Of a stretch of DNA of 64,000 nucleotides, positions 1 to 10,100 are shown in pieces. Each line of letters begins with the position of its first letter. Position 1 is the stretch's first letter. Source of the DNA: Clytia hemisphaerica (Eukaryota > Cnidaria > Hydrozoa > Leptothecata > Clytiidae); the NCBI GenBank assembly GCA_902728285.1, contig CACVBU010000240.1, positions 124,001 through 188,000 of the forward strand, written 5' to 3'. The notes under the pieces are model-generated. The model did no database searches. It had not been told where the DNA came from and was given only the letters and a program-made list of their open reading frames with translations. The translations under genes and the position numbers were made by a program.

Positions 1-2138
1 GAAGATGTTGCTCGTTATAAGCGTCAGAGAAACCTTGTCGTTAATATGAATAGGAAAGAAAAGAAATCTTTCTTCAGCAAAAATGACCCAAAACAATCTC
101 CCAAAGGATTTTGGGACACTTTCAAGCCATTCTTTTCGAACAAGGTCATTAATGCTGATGAGAGAATTCAGCTCATTGAAAATGGAAGCATAATATCTTT
201 GTTTTGGTTCCTTTGTTTGATTTGAAATGCCAGAAAAGGGGATTCCTTTGCTCAAAATGGCATTTCAAATGGCAACGAAATGCCAACACGCTGGTATCAT
301 TAGGCATTTGGCAAACCGAACAATTGCGCGGAACAATAGAATTCAAAAGAATACTGCAAGCAATTACAAATGCCAGGCTGGTCTAAACGCAGCCATTGCT
401 GAAACTTTCAATGAGCACTATCACACTGTTACTGATCGATTAGACGTTCCTCGATGGAATTCTGTTAATGGTGAAATCTCAGATGATATCAATACGGCCA
501 TAGAAAAATTCTCTGACCATCCGAGTATTTTGAAAATTCTTGAAAACAGGCAAGGTGTTGATAAATTTGAGCTTTCACCTGTAACAAATTCCGAAACACT
601 CAAGGTAATGAAAAACCTGAACGATTCTAAATCAGTCAGTGGTGATATTCCTACCAAAATTGTAAGTTAGCCAAGTTTGTATGTGCTCCTACTTTGACAG
701 CGTGTTTCAACCACAGCCTTACATCTCAAAATTTTCCTGATAGCTTGAAGCAGGCTGATATAATCCCAGTCCATAAAAAGAATAGTAAGCACGACAAGGA
801 CAATTACAGACCGGTCAGTTTGCTCCCCTCCTCAGCTAAAATCTTTGAAAAACTTATCTCAAATCAGCTTAATATATTTTTTGAGTCTTTTTACTCCACA
901 AGACTATGCGGTTTTCGCAAAGAATTTAGCACACAAAGTGCTTTACTAAACATGTTGCGAAAATGGCAGTCAACTCTCTCTACTTCGGGTAAAATAGGAG
1001 CTATACTGATGGATCTGTCAAAGGCCTTTGATTGCTTACCCCATGATCTTCTGATCGCCAAACTTCATGCATATGGATTGGATTGTAGAAGTCTCGCCTT
1101 CATACATAGCTATCTTTCAAAAAGGAAACACAGGGTCAGGGTGGGATCATCTTACAGTAACTGGCTACCTTTGCTATTTGGAGTGCCTCAGGGATCCATT
1201 TTGGGTCCAATTCTGTTTAATGTTTTTATAAATGATTTGTTTTACTTTGTAAATGAAGATGACCTCTGTAACTTTGCGATGATAATACTCTCCATAAATT
1301 TGCTTCCTGCTTGGAGGAAGTCATTGAAGCTTTGAATATAGACATGCATATTATTCTATCCTGGTTTGAAGATAATTCCCTCGTAGCAAATCCGGAGAAG
1401 TTTCAGATGTTATTTCCAGGTACAAAGAATGCAAATATAGCTCTTGATTTAGGAAATTTTTCACTAAAATCTTCAGAGTGTGTTAAACTTCTTGGTTTAG
1501 CCATAGATAGTGCCTTATCCTTTTATCCGCATATTCAGGATCTATGTAACAAGGCCTCACAGAAAACAAAAACTACACTCAGGTTTAGATCGTACCTGAG
1601 CCAAGAACAAGCGGACTTTATATTTAATAGTTTTATTTTATCTTATTTTAATTATTGCCCTTTAATATGGATGTTTTGTAGTAAGATGGCTCACAATCTT
1701 TTGACCGAAGCTCATTGCAGGGCCCTTAGGGCAAAAGAAAATCTTGTCTATCTTGATTATGACGAGCTACTGGTCAAAGCAGATTGTGCGTCTATTCACA
1801 CTCAAAATCTCCAACTTATGTTAGTGGAAGTTTATAAGAGCGTAAATAAAATCGGAAATAAACTAGGCTGGGATCAGTTTGAAATTATCCAGCGTAAATC
1901 AGGGAGTGATGTTGAGGATGAGGATTCCCGACATCCCCCAACATCCAGAAGAGGCGCTCAAATCAAACTTCTGCTACCAAAAAATGCAGTTTGCTTGAAT
2001 TCCTTCAACTATCGGGCAGGACAGGCTTGGAATAGATTGCCTAATGAGATCAAAACATCAGACTCAGTTGAGTGCTTCAAAACCAAAATTTTGAAAACAA
2101 AAATTTATTGTTCTTGCAAACTGTGTTCAATCTTTTAA
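1..2138 (+). pseudogene. Reverse transcriptase ORF2 fragment, frameshifted
   Basis: The translation shows RT landmarks in order: NYRPVSLLP near 810-840, a DLSKAFD box near 1013-1033, GVPQGSILGP near 1180-1210, then the catalytic FADD region near 1270-1285. The C-terminal part has SIHTQNLQL and a WNRLP motif, both common in CR1/L2 proteins. The frame is broken at least three times: an inserted stretch near 197-386, a missing base near 665 in a short A run, and a missing base at about 1277 inside FADD. The last break destroys the metal-binding aspartates, so the copy is dead as written. The role in the family is target-primed reverse transcription in the nucleus. Confidence 0.85.
197..386 (+). 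repeat. Insertion of about 190 bp in the LINE, with hairpin
   Basis: The pre-RT reading frame stops resembling the family at about 197 and resumes at about 386 with IAETFNEHY. The intervening DNA contains an 11-bp inverted repeat (TTTGAAATGCC at 221-231 and its complement at 259-269). This looks like a small later insertion. No terminal repeats or target duplication could be fixed. Confidence 0.4.
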
Positions 2139-2420
2139 TGATTTTTAAAATTTTATCTCTTACAAGATTATTTACTATTTAGTAAATATTTGATCGTCAT
2201 GTTGGTGTTAATTAGTCTTTGTACTATTTTTATTTTGACCAACGTTAAACAAAGAATAAATAAAAAAAAAAAAAAGTGCTTTCCATAGCCCCCGTATTAA
2301 AATTCGAATTTCAAAACACAACACTCGAATTTCGAATAAAAACGTTAGAATTTTGAATAAAATTTAAAAATATTGAAACGAATCGTTTCGTTGCGTAGTA
2401 ACTAAAATGTGAAACGTCAG

Positions 2421-2489
2421 AGAAACGGGTGGAAACGGGTGGAAACGATACGGAAACGGGTGTAAACGACACGGAAACGGGTGGAAACC
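2421..2489 (+). repeat. Minisatellite of GAAACGGGTG-type units
   Basis: Imperfect tandem copies of a 10-11 bp motif, GAAACGGGTG or GAAACGATAC, follow each other for about 70 bp. A further GAAACGATAC appears near 2870. No coding meaning is visible. Confidence 0.75.
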
Positions 2490-2683
2490 AGCAGTCAGTT
2501 CAATGCAAAATCTCGTATTACCATATTTGGAAGAAACCATTGCGTAATGTTATATAATTGTTCTACATCACATATAATGCGCATGCGTAAATTACAACCA
2601 CAAGCGATTGTTACACGCGATTATATAGGTCGAAATGAAGACTATGGGGTGGTCAGTCTTAACGGTCGGGGAAGTGGTGGTTC

Positions 2684-2784
2684 CTTATAAGAAACATTTT
2701 TTATAGGAATATCGATGTTTTATAAGAAACACTTCTTATAAATGTCGATGTTTTATAAGAAACACTTTTTATAAGAATATCGAT
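2684..2784 (+). repeat. Tandem repeat of about 33-36 bp units
   Basis: Three units share the core TTATAAGAAACA followed by an A/T stretch and ATCGATG. They differ by small indels. Confidence 0.75.
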
Positions 2785-4170
2785 CTTTCCAATAGCATAA
2801 TTATACTAATTATGTTATTAATGATGTAATCTTTACTATACGAGATTTTTCTTTGACCGCCCTCCCAGTGGAAACGATACGGAAATTTATGTAACGCTAG
2901 CCCAGCATTAAGATACATCTCCGTCTATCACAAGCTTCGCATAACCGTAAGAGTATACGGATATAGGTCAATCCCCTCATTGGATCGGAAATGAGAATAT
3001 ATTTGGTCAATGAAGAAATAGTTACAGTAGAGTGAAAAGTTTATTACACATTCGATGACATCATTTAGAGCCTAAATGACGTAACAAAACATAAAATTTG
3101 TCATATCTTTAGTTTTAAACCATTTTAAGTGGTAATTTTTCGTTCTTTGGGATTAATTCAGTCTATAGTATTACCTTTACTATCAAAAGGGCTTATGAGG
3201 CGTTCAGCTTATCTACTCCTCGGCGAGTTTATGAAAAATTTCACAAGTTTTGCCAAGGGGTTGATTCAAGTTTGAAAGAGGGAAAGATTTCGTGCAGTTT
3301 TAAAACAAGAAATCTTATTATTTTTCGAAAATGCAGTTATTATTTGGTCTTCTAAGGCGCGTCATGTCGACCTCAAATTCGTAAATACAGCAAGCAGCAT
3401 TTTTTTATATTTTCCATTCTTACACACTGATTATATATTGACGCTCTCAATTTGACGTTTTACTGCTCAAGTCAATAAGTTCCCGTTTTCGATTAAAATT
3501 AAATTAAAATCGCTTTCAAACTTACTGAAGAAACTCTCACAATTGAAGATTTATTATTTACTAAGTTTTTATTAACTATTTATTTACTATTTCTGTTGAA
3601 GAAGTCCCATTCTATCTTATTGGTCAGCCTAAGCTGAGCATTCAAATCCGTAAAATTCATTTCTTCTTCTTCTTCCATAAGACGGCAAAAAAAAAATCCG
3701 ATTTCCCGATATTTGCACGGATTTCTTTTCGAATAAACACCGGGATAAACACCGGGATAAAAACCCCGCGCGATTGCATCAGCCATTGGGATTATTGCAT
3801 CAGCTTCTTTTATCTCCCGAATAATGCGCTATCTCTGTATTCGTGATAGCATGATTTTTCTGCTAAATGTATTAGCTTCCCAATAAGTTGCCACTACAGT
3901 TATGAAAATTAAAAACAAGATTTGGCTGGTTGGGTTTGCTGGAATGAAAATTTGTACACTTTTTCAATCATCAAGGTGAGATTTCTTTCCTGCCTTTTTT
4001 AACAGTGTACTGGCTTTTTATTAGTGTTTAAAAAAAGATAGCAGCAATTGTAATTTTACCTCAGTTGCATAAGCTACAAAGAAAAGATAGCATAAGCTTG
4101 TCTGTGTTCAATATCAGACAAGCAGCTACAAAACCCAGAGGTTGCATGCGAGCTCCTTGCATCCTCTTGC
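2785..4170. other. Non-coding stretch, dispersed repeat traces
   Basis: I see no gene. At 2975-3210 there is a motif (TTGGATCGGAAATG followed by a dinucleotide-poor tract and ATGACATCATTTAG) that recurs in altered form at 62975-63330, so this is an old dispersed repeat. A triple CACCGGGATAAA motif lies near 3738-3770. Short open frames here show no family motifs. Confidence 0.5.
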
Positions 4171-4174
4171 TAAG

Positions 4175-4219
4175 CTTACTTAACCTACTTAACTTGCTTA
4201 ACCTGCTTAACCTTGAACC
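4175..4219 (+). repeat. 9-bp-period array upstream of the Helentron ORF
   Basis: Units of the type CTTAACCTG repeat about five times with small changes. A related array, CTTGAACTG, sits directly after the element's stop codon. Confidence 0.7.
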
Positions 4220-4290
4220 TATTATACCAACTAATATATACAAACTATTATTGAATCAAATTAAATTGACTATTATAATATTGATTTGTG

Positions 4291-4410
4291 CGAAGGAAAA
4301 TCCGCACCTAGAAACTTGTGCGAAGGAAAATCCGCACCTAGAAACTTGTGCGAAGGAAAATCCGCACCTAGAAACTTGTGCGAAGGAAAATCCGCACCTA
4401 GAAACTTATA
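4291..4410 (+). repeat. Four exact 30-bp tandem repeats
   Basis: Four copies of a 30-bp unit containing CGAAGGAAAATCCGC follow head to tail; the last copy diverges only at its final bases. Each unit can form a short GTGCG/CGCAC stem. The array lies 140 bp before the first Helentron start codon and could be part of its 5' regulatory or terminal region. Confidence 0.85.
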
Positions 4411-4552
4411 TACGTAAAAAACCTTGTGCAAACAAAACCTTTCCCTAATACCTACACCTCTACCAAACACGTGAGATAAAATATATACAAATATTCATAT
4501 ACTTTTTGAAAACGTTTCACCTTACTTTTGCTAAAGCTTACAAAATTGCAAT

Positions 4553-5761
4553 ATGATATCTATAGAGGCATATCGTGTGTGTATAGGAAGTTTTGCTTTA
4601 ACATCTCAGAAAAATGTGAAAGGTATTTCTAAATCTATTAAAATTGGTTCTAACCTTTCAGATAATGCTTTTACTAAACTATTGAAACCAATCAGATTTT
4701 TAGCCCTTTTTGCACTTCTTTTCTTTGCAATTCCAAAGTCGTATGAGACAACCTTTTTTCAGACACACCTAGATTTTGTCCATCTTTCAAAAAATGGTAT
4801 TTTTTTTCAATATCCAAATGCAGCGTTTAATTCAGGAGATCCAAACCTTATTTTTCTCAAAGTTAATTATACCCTTCTATTATCAGGTGATATTGAACTA
4901 AACCCAGGTCCAAGAACAACTAAAGAAAACAAAAGTGATCAAGGGTCTGCTACGTACATTGATTTTACAGACATGACCAATTATCAAGTATCTAAAGCTG
5001 TTTTAGGTTCCTTTAACCAGGCTAACATAGATTTATTTGGGCAAACCGCAGGAACACAATGTAGTGCAAATTCTTTGTATGCGATATTCTGGTCTCATTT
5101 TCGACGTGTTTCTATTTGGAAAACTACAGACCTAGATAGAATTTTAATTGAAGGTGATAGGTTGTATAAGTTGTTGAATACAAATGATTATTTATCTGTC
5201 GATGAAATGCCACGATTTATCGAAACTAACGGTATTATCACTGAACTTAACTTTTTAAATTTAGAGACTGGCGAAGCTAAACTAATTGATGACTACCCCA
5301 TGCTTCAAATTCCACTGAGTACTACTCAAAGTCCTGAATTTAATACCTTAATGATTATTGGCGGTTTTACTATAGCTATTATGAAAAGGTCCCAATGTTT
5401 CTTTGTCTTTGATTCACACAGCCGGGACAGCCGTGGATTACTAGTTGAAAATGGAGATGGAGCTTCGTGCCTTTTAAAGTTTGATAATATTTTTGAACTT
5501 GAAAAATATGTTAAGTTTTTTTATTTAGAGTTTCGGGAAAAAGAATTTCAACATTTTCAAATCCAATTTATTCAAATTAATGAACCAAGTGAAGAGCTTA
5601 AAAGGATTCTTCAACTAAGTTATTCTCGATTTGTAAAGAAAAATTCCAGTGCGACACCTAAAAAACGTAAAAATAATTGTGCTGATGGAAATACTAGAAA
5701 GCGACAAAAAACACGTCAGCAAAGCAATCAAGCCTATTATGAACAAACAAAGAAAAAATAA
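4553..5761 (+). pseudogene. Helentron leader, 2A-like peptide and C76-type cysteine protease (N-terminal part of polyprotein)
   Basis: 402 residues are open from the ATG at 4553. A hydrophobic segment lies at about residues 46-61. Residues 112-120 read GDIELNPGP, matching the 2A consensus D-x-E-x-N-P-G-P; ribosome skipping would fall between G119 and P120 and release a 119-residue leader. The rest resembles the herpesvirus large-tegument deubiquitinase fold (peptidase C76): FGQTAGTQC with candidate nucleophile Cys170, the DRILIEGDRLY segment, and a DSH motif giving Asp287 and His289. The C-terminus is lysine/arginine rich (KKRK, RKRQK), a likely nuclear localisation signal. The stop at 5759 comes from a one-base deletion in the first hinge repeat; the frame originally continued. 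Family assignment is from motif order only. Confidence 0.7.
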
Positions 5762-6040
5762 ATGAAAACAATAAAGCCTATCATGAACAAAACAAAGAAA
5801 AGATAAGTGAAAACAAAAAAGCTTATAAGGAACAAAACAAAGAAAAGATAAGTGAAAACAAAAAGCTTATAATGAACAAAACAAAGAAAAGATAAGTGAA
5901 AACAAAAAGCTTATAAGGAACAAAACAAAGAAAAGATAAGTGAAAACAAAAAGCTTATAATGAACAAAACAAAGAAAAGATAAGTGAAAACAAAAAAGCT
6001 TATAATGAACAAAACAAAGAAAAGATGAGTGAAAATAATA
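5732..6040 (+). repeat. Coding minisatellite of 44/45-bp units (15-residue hinge)
   Basis: Seven units encode variants of AYNEQNKEKISENKK, a charged, probably helical linker. Units 2 and 6 have 45 bp and stay in frame. Units 1, 3, 4 and 5 have 44 bp because an A run is one base short. Together with a 12-base A run after 6097, the net shift is a multiple of three, so the flanking open frames share one phase. Confidence 0.8.
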
Positions 6041-6091
6041 GAGTTTACTACAAAAGAAATAAGGACACTCTAAAAGAGAAGCAAAAAATTA

Positions 6092-7162
6092 ATGCTCAAA
6101 AAAAAAAAATCTGCTAAGCAGTCTGATGACCCAGTGAAAAGATTTAAAAAAATTATATATGAAGGTCCTTTTTACATATGCGTTTCTTGCCACAGATGTC
6201 TATATCGACGTTCAGTTGCTAAATTTTCTCCTGAAAAATACAACATGCCAGAAGACGATTATTGTTTAGAAGTAATTTCTTTCGATGGGAAACTGTATAT
6301 TTGCAGAACATGCCACAATAAGCTCAAAAAAGATAATTTACCATGTCAGTCAGTTAAAAACAAACTAAGCCTTGATGAACTACCAACTGAATTCAGTACT
6401 CTTCGCAGACTTGAAAAGGTTTTAATTTCTCGTAGAATTTTATTCAAGAAAATTGCAATAATGCCAAAAGGTCAGTTTCCCAAGTTAAAAGGGTCAATTT
6501 GTAATGTTCCAATTGACATAGAAGATATTGCTAATACCCTGCCAAGAAAAACTAGTGATAATGGTCTTGTCATAGTTAAACTTAAAAGAAAATTAGAATA
6601 TAAGGGACATGTAATTTTTGAGGCAATTAGGCCTGATTTTGTTCAGCAAATGTTAAATTATTTAAAAGATAACAATCCTCTTTATCAAGACATAGTGATT
6701 GATATCAATAACATTTCTGATGATGAAACTATGGTGGGAAATAATACAGATATTACTAACATTAATTCAGCCAGCAATGATAACGAAGAAATTTCTGATG
6801 AGGGTAGCGGAACACAAAATGACACTTCAGTTTTAGAACTTGAGACAACAGCAAACCCACTTGACGTGTTTCGCTCAAGTGCAAATGAAACAACTCTTAT
6901 GTCCCATACTCCCACTGAAACAGAAATAGATAATGAAATTTTAACATTAGCACCTGGTCAAGGGAAGAAACCAATTTCTATTTTGAATGATGAGAATTGT
7001 GAAATGCTTGCCCATCCTCATTTGTTTCCCAAAGGTAAATTTGGATTCAACGTTCAACGCAATGTTAAATTGAGTCCCTCAAAGTACTTTAACCAACGAT
7101 TATTGAACTATACTCAAAAATTTGCCTCTGATCCAGACTACATATTTTTGCTAACTCTGTGA
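6092..7162 (+). pseudogene. Helentron polyprotein, middle part: zinc-like CxxC pairs, DUF6570-like region, start of Rep N-terminal domain
   Basis: The ATG at 6092 is probably internal to the ancestral polyprotein. Two cysteine pairs (CVSCHRC near residue 30 and CRTCHNK near residue 71) suggest metal binding. Residues about 125-205, with KLKGSICNVPIDIEDI and VKLKRKL, look like the DUF6570 region found in many Helitron proteins. An acidic linker follows at about 205-265. The end, with HPHLFPKGKFGF and LSPSKYFNQRLLNY, is the start of the Helitron-like N-terminal domain. The frame is lost in a T run at 7145-7149: one extra T would join it directly to the next frame. Confidence 0.8.
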
Positions 7163-10100
7163 TTCAACAAGTCTCTTTGACCAGTCAAATAAATGTTGCC
7201 ATGAGAAAAGTTGCAGCCTCTAATTTAAATGCGGGAATGTTAAGTCAAAATTTCAAAGAAACAGTGAAACAATTTATTGCAAATGACAAAGCCTTTGCTT
7301 TTATGAGTACAGTTAAAGGAACTCCAGCATATTGGAAAAAATTTCAGCAAGAAGTTTTGGCAATGGTTAAACAATTAGGGCCACCAACTTTCTTTTTGAC
7401 TTTAAGCTGTGCTGATCTAAGATGGAATGAATTGATCTCCATAATTTACAAACTCAAGGGTCAAAATGTTACTAACGAATTTATTGAGAATCTTTCATAT
7501 CATGAAAGGTGTGATTTGTTAAATAGCAATCCTGTTCTAGTAGCAAGGCATTTTCAATATAGAGTTGAAGTATTTTTTAAAGAAATCGTTTTAGATGGTC
7601 CTCTTGGCAAAACAACTTATTATGCTATTCGGGTTGAATTTCAAGTACGTGGAAGCCCTCATATTCATTCTTTTCTTTGGATTTTGAATGCGCCAACATT
7701 AACTCCGGAAACAAAATCTGAATACGTAGAATTTGTTGATAAAATAATTAAAGTTTGTTTACCATCACAACAAGAAGATCCAGAATTGTTTAACCTTGTA
7801 AAAACCTATCAATTACATCGTCATTCGAAAACTTGTCGTAAATATAAAAATACACCTTGTAGATTTCATTTCGGCAAATTCTTTTCTGAGAGAACTATTG
7901 TTTCTGAGCCTTTGCCACAAGAATTGCCACAAGAGCAAAAACGAACAATACTGTCACTGAGAAAAGAAGTATTAAGTAAAGTAAAGACATATATAAATGA
8001 AAATCTTAATCCAAGTAAAAGAAATTTTTTTAACCCAGATGCTGAAAATTTCAGTCCTGTTCCAACCATAGATGAAATACTTAATGAATTAGATATTCCC
8101 AAGAATGATTATGAATATGCTCTGTCAGTATCTGAAGATGATGATTTTCACCTATATTTGAAGCGTGATTCAAATGCGTGTTTTGTAAACAATTATTTTA
8201 CTGAGGGTCTGAAAGCTTGGCAAGCAAATCTGGATATTCAACCAGTATTTAATTATTACAAGGCTGTTACTTACATGTGTGCATATCTGTCGAAAACTGA
8301 AGATGAAGTGTCTCATGCTATGAACCAAGCTGTTCAAGAAGCATTTGAAAACGATTTAGATAAATATCAGCAAATGAAATCTATTGCGCATGCTTATGTT
8401 TCAAAACGGGAAGTATCGGTGCAAGAAGCTGTATATCTTAGCATGCCTGAATTATGGCTAAGAAAAGTATTTCCAGGTGTAACTTTTGCAAACACCAATG
8501 TACCAGAGAAAAGATTTAGAATGTGCCTTAGTGAAAATGAAATAAGTGAGCTTCCTGAAGATAGTACCTCGATATTCAAAAAGAATATGCTAGACCGATA
8601 TTGTGATAGACCAACCAACAACTATGCTAATGGAATTTATGTGTCTGTTTCAAAAATGTGTTATGCTGAATTTTTGAGGTTTTATAGTATCAAGTATGTA
8701 GATAATAAAGAAAATGATTGCCAGCCCAATGAACTTGTAGATGATCTAGTTGAATCAAATCATCCAACAAATGGGTACCCAAATATTGTTCCACTCTTGT
8801 CCAGTCGAGATAAACTAAAATGTCGTAAAGTTCCATTAGTACTCCGTCTTCATGAGCCAAATAGAAACAAGCACCCCGAAGATTATGCTCATCATCTGTT
8901 AATGTTATATTATCCTTTTCGTAATGAAAATGAGTTACTCTCTCAGGAACACAATTCTTACACACAGAAACTATGTGAACCAGGTGTTGTAGAAATGATT
9001 GAAAGGAACAGAGCTTTGATCCAACCATATTCTGGTTTAGTAGATGATGCATTAGTAAGGTTTAGAACTGACATCACGCTCAACATGAATGACTTTGAAC
9101 AGCAGGAAAATGATGAAACAAATGCTGAGCTTGAAAGTAATACTGCAAATAATAATGATGAATCAGATGATGAAGCTAATGAAGACACAGTACCATTTAG
9201 GGCAGCAATACCAATGGAATCTATTTTGCTTCCTGATAATGAAATAAATACTCGTATAAGATCTCTTAATCCTCAACAGAGAGAAGTTTTTGATGTAATA
9301 CACAAATGGGGAAGAAATTTTGTAAAAAACCTGTCTTCTAAAGATCCTAAAATTGTAGAGCCATTCCATATTTTCTTAACCGGTGGCGGAGGCGTGGGAA
9401 AAAGCCATTTACTTACAACAATTTATCACTCATTGTCTAAACTTTTAATGTACAGAGGAGGAGAACCTACTAAACAAAGGATTCTTGTGCTTGCCCCAAC
9501 AGGTGTAGCAGCGATCAATGTCAATGGAACCACAATTCACACTGGTTTGATTATTCCTACAAAAAAGCTATTTCCCTTGAATGCTATGTCAAAACAAAAT
9601 TTGCAAAAAAAACTTGCTTGCGTTGAGATTATAATGATAGATGAAATTTCCATGGTACCTAGTCGCTTATTTCGAAATATTGATTCAAGGTTACGTGAAA
9701 TATTCAGTTCTGATAAACCTTTTGGTGGAAAATCGGTCTTACTTTGTGGTGATTTGTATCAACTCCCACCAATTTATAGAGATCCAATTTACAAAGCTGA
9801 TTGTTCATCTATGCAAAGTATTGTCGGATTTGAATTATGGAGAAGTTTCCAAATGGCAGAATTGACTGAGGTCATGAGACAGAGAGATGATATAGATTTT
9901 GTAGATCTATTAAATCAAGTACGTTTAGGTGAACTTGATGAAGAAAAAGAAGAACTTTTAAAATCTAGATTCATTACAAAAGACAGTCCAGACTACCCTG
10001 CTAATATAACTCATATTTATGCAGAAAATAAGCCAGTAGATTTATACAATTTGCAAATGCTTGAAAAATTACCGACTGAAAAGCATCTAATTTCTGCACA

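Larger units (their letters stand above)
1..2275 (+). mobile_element. CR1/L2-like non-LTR retrotransposon, 5' part outside window
   Basis: The left edge of the window lies inside a LINE. It carries the pre-RT linker, the reverse transcriptase and the C-terminal region typical of CR1/L2-type ORF2 proteins. It ends in a 3' UTR with AATAAA at 2255-2260 and a terminal poly(A) run to about 2275. The 3' poly(A) and the plus-strand coding orientation agree. The endonuclease and ORF1 would lie before base 1. I could not identify a target-site duplication because the 5' end is not in the window. Confidence 0.85.

Noticed and set aside
4061-4470. Open frames with LLNLLNLL and ENPHLETCAK repeats on both strands
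   Set aside because: They are translations of the 9-bp and 30-bp tandem repeats, not a gene.
8690-9052. Minus-strand open frame of 120 residues inside the Helentron
   Set aside because: It is the antisense shadow of the Rep-helicase frame and has no motifs.
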